Positions 1 to 7,497 of a stretch of DNA of 40,587 bases are shown here, one piece after another (the first letter of the stretch is position 1; every line of letters starts with the position of its first letter). The notes under the pieces are model-generated. The model saw only the letters and a program-made list of their open reading frames with translations, ran no database searches and was not told the origin of the DNA. This stretch comes from Flavipsychrobacter sp. (GTDB lineage Bacteria; Bacteroidota; Bacteroidia; Chitinophagales; Chitinophagaceae), in contig JAEUVZ010000075.1 of NCBI GenBank assembly GCA_016786665.1, positions 1 through 40,587 of the forward strand, in the 5' to 3' direction. A program made the position numbers and the translations under genes.

Positions 1-231
1 TATCAGTCCGGTTTGGTCCCAGTCTCCTTTTAAAGTTTTAGAGTATTTTTTACCGGGTACGTAGATGTATTCTTTATCGTCCACAGATATATAAACCTGT
101 GACATTCTATTGTCGAGCGCCATGATAGTCATGTATTGATATGTAGGTGTGGTACTTTTAAAAGAGAACAGCAATGTGGAGATGATGCAGATAGCTGCGA
201 TGTTCAGGATAAGAAGCGTCTTTTTGTTCAT
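1..231 (-). CDS. Small membrane-anchored or secreted protein, C-terminus cut by window edge
   Basis: The reverse strand reads without a stop from an ATG at 231 to the window edge, giving 77 residues. The N-terminus is MNKK followed by a hydrophobic stretch (about residues 5-24), which fits a signal peptide or membrane anchor. The visible mature part is polar and contains VYISVDDKEY and a Lys/Tyr-rich segment. I do not recognise the family. The C-terminus lies outside the window, so length and function cannot be judged. It is the only gene before a gene-poor stretch. Confidence 0.6.
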   Translation of the reverse strand, partial: MNKKTLLILNIAAICIISTLLFSFKSTTPTYQYMTIMALDNRMSQVYISVDDKEYIYVPGKKYSKTLKGDWDQTGLI

Positions 232-662
232 AAAGATTGTTTGAAATGTTAAGTAGTCAAGATAGGGATTGTGTTCGGTAGTTTTTATAGCATGTCAGGA
301 GCTGCGATGAACATCGCCTTTCGGGCGCTGCCCGGTCAAAGCAGGATTGGTCGAAAAAGTAGAAGATTACGTTACAGTAATGCAAAAGCATTGATGGAAA
401 ATCGGGAGATTCATTTTAAATTGTGTGATAGGTATGAGTAAAGAATTTTGTCAATCTGGAGATTATTGCGCTGCACCATATGAGAAAAGTTGACAAATGG
501 TTTCGGCGTAGTCGGAGGCTGCGCCTAGCGGGCGTACTTCTTTTAGTTAATTAGGTGTTTTCAAAATATTTTGATATACTTAGTGAGTCAGACTTAATTT
601 AAGCATACTACATTAATAAATTTATTAAATACGTTGAAAGAAATAGTGCTAAGTGCTTTGGA
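232..662. other. Gene-poor stretch upstream of the DUF433 gene
   Basis: About 430 bases without a convincing gene. It holds the first copy of a 37-bp direct repeat (499-535), a hairpin-prone GC-rich patch around 300-340 (GCGATGAACATCGC, then GGGCGCTGCCC), and AT-rich DNA at 540-660 leading into the DUF433 gene. A 49-codon frame at 292-441 was considered and not called. Confidence 0.5.
499..535 (+). repeat. 37-bp direct repeat, copy A
   Basis: This matches 1074-1110 at 34 of 37 positions in the same orientation. The repeat contains AGGC-TGC-GCCT, a short hairpin. The two copies bracket the AT-rich DUF433 gene. Confidence 0.8.
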
Positions 663-1037
663 ATGCCGTCATTAATTGGCACTAGGCTTACTGTGTTTAA
701 TATAGTCACGTACATCTCTATTAATGGCTGGGACACAGCCATGAAGGATTATGAGATGTCTAGCGAACAGGCAACAAGTGTATTGCAATATTGTAGTCAA
801 CTAGAATGTAAAATAGATAGCAACGGTCTCCCGTTTTGTGATGGCTGTATACTACGAACCATGATTGATGGCGATAATTTTAATAGAGATGATTATTTTG
901 AGATCATTCATGATGATGGTACTAAGACTACAATATCTCATGACAAAAAGTTTATGTTCGCCGGAAGTCTGGATGAGTTAGAAGAGGATGAAAAAGGGAT
1001 AGAAACTTGGAAGATTGCTGAAAAACTTCTTAAGTGA
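663..1037 (+). CDS. DUF433 domain protein (antitoxin-like HTH family), true start uncertain
   Basis: 124 residues from the ATG. The first ~50 residues carry the DUF433 pattern: a G-x-P-x-(L/I)-x-GTR-(L/I)-TV core (here GMPSLIGTRLTV), a helix, then a tyrosine/acidic step and a second helix (SSEQATSVLQYC). DUF433 proteins are small, often related to VapB-type antitoxins, with a winged or helical DNA-binding fold. The C-terminal half has a Cys-rich CDGCILRT motif and an acidic end (LDELEEDEKG). The frame stays open upstream to 603, and the residues encoded there (YVERNSAKCFG) look like the missing front of the domain. No ATG, GTG or TTG exists in that extension, so the start is either the mid-domain ATG at 663 or a rare ATT (612 or 624). 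AT-richer than neighbours and flanked by direct repeats. No toxin partner gene is visible. Confidence 0.7.
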   Translation: MPSLIGTRLTVFNIVTYISINGWDTAMKDYEMSSEQATSVLQYCSQLECKIDSNGLPFCDGCILRTMIDGDNFNRDDYFEIIHDDGTKTTISHDKKFMFAGSLDELEEDEKGIETWKIAEKLLK

Positions 1038-1073
1038 TATCTACGATCAAGGTCAATCTAGAGAATGACAGCC

Positions 1074-1110
1074 GGTTTCGCCGTAGTCGGAGGCTGCGCC
1101 TAGCAGGTGT
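1074..1110 (+). repeat. 37-bp direct repeat, copy B
   Basis: Second copy of the repeat at 499-535, 34 of 37 positions identical, same orientation, 36 bp after the DUF433 stop codon. Confidence 0.8.
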
Positions 1111-1147
1111 CTTGCGGAATAACACCCCCAGTGGGGCTATCCCGCGT

Positions 1148-1190
1148 TGTCACTGCGAGGCACGAAGCAGTCTAGCCACGCGTTCTTGTC
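1148..1190 (+). repeat. Dispersed hairpin repeat (GCGAG...CGAAGC family), copy 1
   Basis: Stem ACTGC (1152-1156) pairs with GCAGT (1167-1171) across a 10-nt GAGGCACGAA loop. The downstream flank (ACGCGTTCTTGTCC) also resembles copy 4 at 25031. See the matching copy at 22289, where both stem arms have changed together. Confidence 0.7.
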
Positions 1191-1570
1191 CATAAATCAA
1201 GCAGGCATGACACCGGCACATTAAGGAATGAAAAGAATTCGCCCGGTCGGAGACCAGCTCGCCTGTATAAACACGAGTGCCCTTCGGAACACCCGCGCCA
1301 GTTGGAAATAAAAGCAGAGAAGGAGATTCATGCGAACTTCGAAATGACATTAGATTTGCTAGTATCTTATTGTCTGACGTTCAAAAGACATGTCTTGGAC
1401 TTAATAAACTCATTCCTGATAAACATTGGCCTCGGTTCGTACAAAAATAGGTGGCCGATCTCCTCATCGGCGAAAAATAAGATGAGTCTGTCTCCCTTTT
1501 TATCCCCACTACCCCCGAAATCCCGCCCTTCTCCCATAAATTTGTATATCACGAATAAGACTGGTTTTAT

Positions 1571-2248
1571 ATGAATTTTACTTTCTACGGCCATTCCTGC
1601 TTCAGCATAGAGGTAGGTGGCAAAAAACTGCTTTTCGACCCCTTTATTACGGGTAACGAACTGGCAAAGGATATAGACATCAATAGCATTGAGGCCGATT
1701 TCATCCTGCTCAGCCACGGCCACGGCGACCATGTGGGCGACCTGGTGAGCATCGCCAAGCGCACGGGCGCGCAGGTAATAGGCATGTATGAGACGATCAA
1801 CTGGGTGCAGGCGCAAGGGGTGGAGAACTGCCACGGCATGAACTATGGGGCTTTCGATTTCCCGTTCGGGAATGCGAGGCTGGTTCCGGCCTGGCACAGC
1901 AGCGGCCTGCCCGACGGCAGCTACGGGGGCAACCCCGGCGGCTGGCTGATAAAAACGGCCGAAGGGAACTTCTACTTTGCCGGCGATACCTGCCTGAGTA
2001 TGGAAATGCAGCTGATACCCCGCTATGCCAAGGTAGATTTCGCTATTCTGCCAATAGGTGGTAACTTTACCATGAATGTGGAGGATGCGGTGATAGCCGC
2101 CGAATTCATACAGTGCAATAAGATTGTCGGTGTCCATTTTGACACGTTCGGGTATATTAAGATAGACCACGATACGGCCAGGAAGACATTCAGCGGCGCG
2201 GGCCTGCACCTGGTGCTGCCGGCGATAGGGGAAACAATTAGTTTATAA
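1571..2248 (+). CDS. UPF0173-type metal-dependent hydrolase (metallo-beta-lactamase fold)
   Basis: 225 residues. The N-terminus has the family opening FTFYGHSCF, and residues 49-54 read HGHGDH, the HxHxDH zinc-binding signature of the metallo-beta-lactamase fold. Further metal or fold positions are visible at PAWHSSG (about 113), YFAGDTCLS (about 137) and GVHFDTFG near the end. No signal peptide, so cytosolic. Length is normal for UPF0173 (YtkL-like) proteins, whose natural substrate is unknown. Broad hydrolase activity is the usual family inference. It stands alone, about 90 bp before parA in the same direction, and could share readthrough with parAB, but no functional link is implied. Confidence 0.9.
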   Translation: MNFTFYGHSCFSIEVGGKKLLFDPFITGNELAKDIDINSIEADFILLSHGHGDHVGDLVSIAKRTGAQVIGMYETINWVQAQGVENCHGMNYGAFDFPFGNARLVPAWHSSGLPDGSYGGNPGGWLIKTAEGNFYFAGDTCLSMEMQLIPRYAKVDFAILPIGGNFTMNVEDAVIAAEFIQCNKIVGVHFDTFGYIKIDHDTARKTFSGAGLHLVLPAIGETISL

Positions 2249-2335
2249 ATATATCTTCCTGTTGCTCTTTATTTTGCGTAAGTTTCCGCAGGGAAAATTG
2301 CGTAATTTAACCTGCATAGGGGATAAACAAAGAAT

Positions 2336-3160
2336 ATGGCTAAAGTAATAGCAATTGCAAATCAGAAAGGTGGGGTAGGGAAAACTACTACGGCGATAAA
2401 TCTTGCCGCCAGCCTCGCGGTGCTGGAGTATAAAACACTGCTGGTAGATGGCGACCCGCAGGCCAACAGCACAACAGGGAATGGCTTTGACCTCAAGAAC
2501 ATACAGGTGAGCCTGTACGACTGCATGGTGAACGAAACGCCCATCAGCCAGGTGCTGCTGGAAACAGAGACACCGAACCTGTTCCTCATTCCCTCTCACC
2601 TGGACCTGGTAGGTGCGGAAATAGAACTGATACACCACCCCAGCCGGGAGCACATTATGCGCAAGGCGCTGGACGAAATAAAAGACCAGTTCGATTTTAT
2701 CATTATCGACTGCTCGCCATCGCTGGGCCTCATTACCGTGAACGCGCTCACCGCCGCCGACAGCGTGGTAATACCCGTGCAGTGCGAGTACTTCGCCCTG
2801 GAAGGGCTGGGCAAGCTCCTGAACACTATTAAAATAGTGCAGACACGCATCAATACCGAGCTGCAGATAGAGGGCATACTCATGACCATGTACGATGGGC
2901 GACTGCGCCTGAGCAACCAGGTAGTGGAAGAGATAAAGAACCACTTTGAAGACCTGGTGTTCAACACCATTGTGCACCGCAATACCCGCCTGGGTGAGGC
3001 GCCCAGCTTTGGAAAGCCGGCGCTGCTGTATGACGCCGACAGCACAGGGGCTATCAACTACCTGAACCTGGCCAAGGAAATACTGCAGAAGAACGACCTG
3101 ACGCGCATAAAGAACGAGGACCGAATATTTGAAACCGACGAGCATGTCTCAGACCAATAA
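2336..3160 (+). CDS. parA: ParA/Soj chromosome-partitioning ATPase
   Basis: 274 residues. This is the deviant Walker-A ATPase that binds DNA when ATP-loaded and helps move ParB-parS complexes during chromosome segregation. The deviant Walker A box KGGVGKTT is at residues 11-18, the A' motif VDGDPQ at 37-42, and a Walker B-like IIIDCSPSLG near residue 125. The length and the absence of an N-terminal HTH fit the chromosomal Soj type rather than a plasmid ParA. Its last 17 bases overlap the start of parB, so the two genes are translationally coupled. No parS-like 16-mer was recognised nearby. Confidence 0.96.
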   Translation: MAKVIAIANQKGGVGKTTTAINLAASLAVLEYKTLLVDGDPQANSTTGNGFDLKNIQVSLYDCMVNETPISQVLLETETPNLFLIPSHLDLVGAEIELIHHPSREHIMRKALDEIKDQFDFIIIDCSPSLGLITVNALTAADSVVIPVQCEYFALEGLGKLLNTIKIVQTRINTELQIEGILMTMYDGRLRLSNQVVEEIKNHFEDLVFNTIVHRNTRLGEAPSFGKPALLYDADSTGAINYLNLAKEILQKNDLTRIKNEDRIFETDEHVSDQ

Positions 3161-4073
3161 GAAACAGGCATTGGGCAAAGGAATACGCGCCCTGCTGAAT
3201 AATATAGACGAAGAGCTGAAAACCACCACGCCCGAACAGGGCGTGCCGGCAGCTACAGGTCAGAGCAGCAACAGCAACGGTATACTGCGTATACCGCTGG
3301 AGCAGATAGAAGTGAACCCCATGCAGCCTCGTCATGATTTTGACGAACAGGCACTGAACGAACTGGCTGAAAGCATAAAGCTGCACGACATCATACAACC
3401 GATAACGGTGGTGAAGATGGGCAGCATGTACCAGCTCATCTCGGGCGAGCGGCGCTGGAGGGCCTCTAAAAAGGCCGGGCTGAAAGATATACCCGCCTAT
3501 ATACGCACCGCAGAAGACGACCAGCAAATGCTGGAAATGGCACTGCTCGAAAACCTGCAGCGCGAGAACCTCAACGCAATGGAAATAGCCCTCAGCTACA
3601 AGCGGCTGATGGACGAATGCGCCCTTACACAGGAAGAGGTGGCCGAGCGTATGAAAAAGGACCGCTCTACGGTAACCAACTACATACGCCTGCTGAAGCT
3701 GCCCCCCGATATACAAAAGGCCGTGCGAGACGGAGGCCTTACCATGGGCCACGCCCGGGCTATAATAGGCCTGGAGCAGGTAGACCAGCAGTTGTACGTT
3801 TTCCGCGAAACGATAGGGAAGGGCCTTTCCGTAAGGCAGGTGGAGCAACTGGTGAAAAACATGCTGAGCGGCGAGCAAAAGCCACTGGCGGCCAAAGAAA
3901 CGGTGGTAAAGGGTAAGTTGCCCCCCGCCTACAAACGCATAGAAGACAACATGGCCTCTCACTTCAGCACGCGCGTAAAGCTGGACCGGAAAAAGAATGG
4001 TAAGGGCGCTATTACCATAGAGTTCTACAACGATTCCGACCTGGAGCGCATCATGGAGAAAATGAGCCTGTAA
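3144..4073 (+). CDS. parB: ParB/Spo0J chromosome-partitioning CTPase
   Basis: 309 residues from ATG 3144, chosen because it gives the usual MSQTNKKQALGKGIRALL opening. An in-frame TTG at 3129 would add only five residues. The N-domain contains the parS-clamp CTP-binding motif GERRWRA and the ENLQREN box, followed by the central helix-turn-helix (TQEEVAERM...DRSTVTNYIRLLKLP). The C-terminal ~60 residues are basic and would form the dimerisation domain. ParB loads at parS and spreads as a CTP-gated clamp, and ParA acts on it. It overlaps parA by 17 bp, a classic parAB operon. Confidence 0.96.
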   Translation: MSQTNKKQALGKGIRALLNNIDEELKTTTPEQGVPAATGQSSNSNGILRIPLEQIEVNPMQPRHDFDEQALNELAESIKLHDIIQPITVVKMGSMYQLISGERRWRASKKAGLKDIPAYIRTAEDDQQMLEMALLENLQRENLNAMEIALSYKRLMDECALTQEEVAERMKKDRSTVTNYIRLLKLPPDIQKAVRDGGLTMGHARAIIGLEQVDQQLYVFRETIGKGLSVRQVEQLVKNMLSGEQKPLAAKETVVKGKLPPAYKRIEDNMASHFSTRVKLDRKKNGKGAITIEFYNDSDLERIMEKMSL

Positions 4074-4190
4074 TCTGCTTCCGCACCCAACCCGTTGATG
4101 TGTGGTAATGGAATGTGGTAATGAGACGGTACGGCAATGTGCCGTCCCTGCGGTTGAACTTTTTATTCGGTTATAATTCTAGACTTCACA

Positions 4191-4667
4191 ATGCAGCAGA
4201 ACTGGGAAAAGGTGGCGAAGGAGCATCAGAAGGCTTATAAACGCCTGCTGGAAAAGGGCAACCGGAACAAGATGCTGAAGGCCCTGCCGGAGCTGCACGA
4301 GGAGGCATTCAGCAAGATAGACTGCCTGCAGTGTGCCAACTGCTGCAAGAATTATTCCCCCCGCTTTAAGCAGCCCGATATAAAGCGCATCGCTAAGCGT
4401 CTCCGCATAAAGGAGGGCGAACTGGTAGAGCGGTACCTGCGCCTGGATGAGGACAGCGACTATGTAGTGCGGTCTTCGCCCTGCCCCTTCCTGGCGGCGG
4501 ACAATACCTGCGATATATACGAAGACCGCCCGAGCGATTGCGCCCGTTATCCTTATACGGATGAAGATGTGCTGCTGAAGCGCGTGAATCTTACCCTGAA
4601 GAATGCTACCGTCTGCCCCGCCACATTTGCCGTGCTGGAAAAATTGCTGGCCCTGGAAGGAAAATAG
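4191..4667 (+). CDS. YkgJ-family Cys-cluster protein
   Basis: 158 residues. The signature is C45-x-x-C48-x-x-C51-C52 (CLQCANCC), followed by CPFL, CDIYEDRPSDC and a late VCPAT cysteine. These make up the CxxCxxCC zinc or Fe-S cluster fold of the YkgJ (UPF0153) family. The ERPSDC-like segment is typical. The N-terminal 40 residues are basic and helical. Function is unknown in the family, and a metal-binding cytosolic role is the most that can be inferred. It lies 117 bp after parB in the same direction and ends directly against a hairpin. Confidence 0.88.
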   Translation: MQQNWEKVAKEHQKAYKRLLEKGNRNKMLKALPELHEEAFSKIDCLQCANCCKNYSPRFKQPDIKRIAKRLRIKEGELVERYLRLDEDSDYVVRSSPCPFLAADNTCDIYEDRPSDCARYPYTDEDVLLKRVNLTLKNATVCPATFAVLEKLLALEGK

Positions 4668-4694
4668 AAAAGCCGCCCCTAAGGAGCGGCTTTC
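4668..4694 (+). terminator. Hairpin directly after the YkgJ-type gene
   Basis: AAAGCCGC (4669-4676) pairs with GCGGCTTT (4686-4693), starting one base after the stop codon. The U-run on the plus strand is short (TTT). On the opposite strand TTTTCTATTTT follows the stem, so it may work in both directions. Confidence 0.55.
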
Positions 4695-4713
4695 GGCAGC
4701 ATCTATTCTGGCC

Positions 4714-4744
4714 ACAAAAAAATCCCGGCTGCTTCAGCCGGGAT
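4714..4744 (-). terminator. Rho-independent terminator of the SPOR gene
   Basis: Perfect 9-bp stem ATCCCGGCT (4722-4730) / AGCCGGGAT (4736-4744) with loop GCTTC, followed on the minus strand by seven T residues (the A-run at 4715-4722). It lies 36 nt beyond the stop of the minus-strand gene at 4780. Confidence 0.9.
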
Positions 4745-4779
4745 GATATGAGGTGTGTAAGCCGTATCGGTACAGGCTA

Positions 4780-5763
4780 TCAATACATTTTTACTTTGTC
4801 GGGCGGATTGTAGAGGCGGCTGAGCGAGTCCAGCACGCGGGCGGTATCCTTTACCGGGCAGGTAATGGCCATCACCACAAAGTACTTACCGGTATCCTCT
4901 ATTATCAGTTGCACGTCCTTGCCCCAGGCTATCATCTGGTTTTTGCGCTTTTCCGCTTTCTCCCGGTTGCTGTACGATTCCAGTATGGCCATGAATTTCA
5001 TTTGCCCCGGTGGCGGCGGCACGTTGGCTTCTGCGGCGGGCGATGGGGTGGTATTGGAGTCTACTACGCTGGCGGAGTCGGCTGTTTGCGGTATGGGTGC
5101 TACCGGCACTGTCTGCACCGGCGGATTGTCTTTGGTGGGTATCACGGGCTGCAGCGTATCCTCTCCACCCGCGTACTTCTTGTACGCAAAGGTAATGATA
5201 GCGGCCAGCGAAAGGATAACGATGGTAGCCAGTATAATGCGGGGCCAGTTGAGGCTGGGTGTTTCCTCTTCCTCTTCTTCTTCGGGGGTATGCACGGGCA
5301 CGTAGGGCCTTCCCTGCGAGCCGGCATCGGCGTGCGCCGTACCGGAAATAATAGGCTGTTGCTCTACCGTACGGGCTACTTTAGCGGCGGGTATAGGCGC
5401 GGGTGTATGCTTAAAGTGCGGGTCGGCGCTGAAACGTATTTTTCCTTCTTCCTCGTAGAACTTGCCTATGGAAGGTATTACCACCTCGCGGCCGGCGCCC
5501 AGGTCGGCGCGTGCCTGGGTACTGAAGTCGCGCAGTGCGTTCGAAGCTTTGGAAATACTTATCTGTTCGTTGCTGGCTATAAAGTTGGCCAGGTTGTCAT
5601 CTATAGACCCGGAGGGGCTCAGCAGCACATCGTAGGCGGGCGCCACCAATGCATCACCGTTCCAGGAGGCTGGTTTTCTTTTCAGTTCCAGGTTTCCCAG
5701 CCCGTGGATGTAACAGAAATTGTTTTTTAATAAGAATAGCCCAATATATTTAGCTACGTCCAT
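4780..5763 (-). CDS. HU-CCDC81-like / transmembrane / SPOR-domain protein
   Basis: 327 residues. Residues 1-115 match the paired HU-like (HU-CCDC81_bac) domains of Bacteroidota: YIGLFLLKNNFCYIHGLGNLEL, then a second unit ending in VVIPSIGKFY and IRFSADPHFK. An acidic run (EEEEEEE, 161-167) precedes one membrane segment (about 174-194). A Pro/Thr-rich linker follows, then a C-terminal SPOR domain (about 255-327, FMAILESYSNREKAEKRK). Known SPOR domains bind denuded septal peptidoglycan. The HU-like part should therefore face the cytoplasm and the SPOR part the periplasm. It follows the barrel gene on the same strand after 84 bp and ends at a strong terminator. A TATCTTAG box at 5784-5791 could be its own promoter. 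Confidence 0.9.
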   Translation of the reverse strand: MDVAKYIGLFLLKNNFCYIHGLGNLELKRKPASWNGDALVAPAYDVLLSPSGSIDDNLANFIASNEQISISKASNALRDFSTQARADLGAGREVVIPSIGKFYEEEGKIRFSADPHFKHTPAPIPAAKVARTVEQQPIISGTAHADAGSQGRPYVPVHTPEEEEEEETPSLNWPRIILATIVILSLAAIITFAYKKYAGGEDTLQPVIPTKDNPPVQTVPVAPIPQTADSASVVDSNTTPSPAAEANVPPPPGQMKFMAILESYSNREKAEKRKNQMIAWGKDVQLIIEDTGKYFVVMAITCPVKDTARVLDSLSRLYNPPDKVKMY

Positions 5764-5847
5764 CTCTCTATATGAATTGAGGGCTAAGATAGTTATTAGT
5801 TACCAGTTTTTTCAGTAGACGGGAAACGGCTGACTGTCAACTGAAAA

Positions 5848-7497
5848 CTAAAACTTCAGCCGCAGGCCACCGTATATATTGAAGCCATAGCTGTTGTATC
5901 CCAGCCAGCGCTCATATTTGTTGTTCAGTAGGTTATTGAGCTGTACGAATGCTGACAGGCGGGGGATGAAGCTATATTCAGCGCCCGCACCCATGTCAAA
6001 CACGCCGCGGGTATTCACCACCTGGTCTACGGCATTGTATGCCTTAATGCCATTAAGCACGGAAAGGTAGCCGTTGATGGTGAGCTGCGGCACCGGGCGC
6101 AGGATGAAATCGGCGCCAAAGCGTATCCCCGGTTCGTGCCAGGCTTCCTGCTGCGCGGTAGTGTTAAAGCTGGTGAACTGTGTATTGAGCCCCAGCGAGA
6201 AGGTAGTGTTTACCTGGTAGCGGATATTGGCTTGGAACGATAAGGCGCTAACCCGGTCGTGAACGATGTAGAATTGCCGCCCGTCCAGGGTATCGTTCAG
6301 GAAAAGGGGCAGATTTGTATGTTGCCACCAGCTAATGCGCGCGCCGAAGTTAACATGGCTGCCCACGTTGGTCTGTATGCTGCCGAATATTTCGTCGGCG
6401 CGGTTCTGCACCACGTTGTAGAGGTTGAACAGGTAAGGGTTGTAGGTAGAAAGTTCTTCAAAGGTGTTCCGGCGCAGTTGGGCGTTCCATCCCGCCGCCA
6501 GGATAAACTGGCTGTTGGGGATTTGATAAGACAACCGGATATCAGGAAGCAGGTATGTATTGTTCTTGCCGAAAGTAGGGCGGATGAACGCGTGTGCGCT
6601 AAAGCCGTTCTGCCGGATGCGGAAGCCGGGGTTCAGTTGCAGGATGCTGTTGCTCTCGCTGATGCTCACGCCGGTAAAGGGCGGGCGTGTAGTGTATTGT
6701 GTCGCCGTGCCGCTGATGCCCAGCTCAAACTGGATAGAGTCTACATTATAAAAGAACGGTGCATTGAAGGAGAACGAGTTCTCTGATGCGGTATGGTTGT
6801 CGCTGTAGTTGGAAACGCTCACACTGGGGTGATAGCTGATGCGGCGGTACTGGCCCACGGCGGGCTGTACGTCTACCGTTGCACGAAGCAGGGTATATAC
6901 CGAGCGGATGGAATCGTTTTGGGTGTACTCATATTTATTGTGGTCGTAGCCAAAGAGGCCGTACTGGTCGCGTTTAAAATCGAAGGCGGCATGCCAGTCG
7001 TAGCGGGCGGAGTGGAGCGCGCCTTCGGCGGCCAGCCCGCTGGAGGCTGTCTGCTGGTGCTCAATGGGCCCGCGCTGCGAGAGGTGAAACAGGCGAATGG
7101 CCGTTTCGTAGTTGTCGCCTTTCCATCCCCCGAAGCCGGCATCTACCAGCACCGTGTTCAGGTTGCCGAAGCCCAGGCGGGCGTAGTTGGGGAAAGGCAG
7201 CTTTACGGAGTCTTTACCCAGCGCCAGCGGGCGGAGCGGCAGTGAGCTGTACGTATAGAAAAGCGACTGCTGGGGTATCTCGTAGCTGAAGCGCGGGCGG
7301 GAGGTATCCGCCGGCGGAAGCGCAGAGGTGTACTCCTTCTTGGGCGCCATTTTCACTTCCGGCTTGTACGACTGTATCACCTCAATGGTAGTGCCCTTCA
7401 GCACCGTATCGCGGGTAACCTGCGCCACGGCGGGCGCCGATACCAGCCACAGTGCTGCAAATATGTATAGTGGTGTTAACCTCATGCTGCCATTCAT
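5848..7497 (-). CDS. Outer-membrane beta-barrel protein (TonB-receptor-like, no plug)
   Basis: 549 residues. The signal peptide ends near APAVAQ (about residue 25). The mature protein has no carboxypeptidase-D-like or plug domain. After a ~60-residue periplasmic lead it is a long series of amphipathic strands with alternating aromatic residues. It ends in VQLNNLLNNKYERWLGY...GLRLKF, the barrel end of TonB-dependent receptors with a terminal Phe. The ATG at 7497 is supported by a TAATG overlap with the preceding TPR gene, indicating translational coupling. Third gene of the receptor-TPR-barrel operon. It may be a partner channel of the receptor two genes upstream, but the substrate is unknown. 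Confidence 0.85.
   Translation of the reverse strand: MNGSMRLTPLYIFAALWLVSAPAVAQVTRDTVLKGTTIEVIQSYKPEVKMAPKKEYTSALPPADTSRPRFSYEIPQQSLFYTYSSLPLRPLALGKDSVKLPFPNYARLGFGNLNTVLVDAGFGGWKGDNYETAIRLFHLSQRGPIEHQQTASSGLAAEGALHSARYDWHAAFDFKRDQYGLFGYDHNKYEYTQNDSIRSVYTLLRATVDVQPAVGQYRRISYHPSVSVSNYSDNHTASENSFSFNAPFFYNVDSIQFELGISGTATQYTTRPPFTGVSISESNSILQLNPGFRIRQNGFSAHAFIRPTFGKNNTYLLPDIRLSYQIPNSQFILAAGWNAQLRRNTFEELSTYNPYLFNLYNVVQNRADEIFGSIQTNVGSHVNFGARISWWQHTNLPLFLNDTLDGRQFYIVHDRVSALSFQANIRYQVNTTFSLGLNTQFTSFNTTAQQEAWHEPGIRFGADFILRPVPQLTINGYLSVLNGIKAYNAVDQVVNTRGVFDMGAGAEYSFIPRLSAFVQLNNLLNNKYERWLGYNSYGFNIYGGLRLKF

Larger units (their letters stand above)
1038..1570. other. Repeat-rich non-coding stretch
   Basis: About 530 bases with no convincing gene. 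It holds direct-repeat copy B (1074-1110), a GCGAG/CGAAGC hairpin repeat (1148-1190), the perfect small stem GGTC-GGA-GACC (1245-1255), and a GC-rich tail with GTGCCCTTCGGAACAC (around 1280-1295). After about 1310 it becomes AT-richer and runs into the UPF0173 gene. The only open frames are short and have no family resemblance. Confidence 0.5.

Noticed and set aside
292-441. 49-codon open frame beginning MSGAAMNIAF in the gene-poor stretch
   Set aside because: No family resemblance, Arg-rich composition typical of random frames in GC-rich repeat DNA, and no promoter or ribosome site.
1302-1574. 90-codon plus-strand frame running into the UPF0173 gene
   Set aside because: Low-complexity Ser/Pro-rich end, no conserved motif, and it overlaps repeat-rich DNA.
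3129-3143. TTG start for parB
   Set aside because: It adds five residues that are not family-like, while ATG 3144 gives the usual N-terminus.
4131-4145. ACGGCA-ATG-TGCCGT hairpin between parB and the YkgJ-type gene
   Set aside because: Stem of only 6 bp with no U-run. Could be an attenuator but cannot be supported.
5774-5847. Inverted repeat TTTTCAGT...ACTGAAAA after the barrel gene as a terminator
   Set aside because: Loop over 20 nt, AT-only weak stem and no proper U-run on the minus strand.
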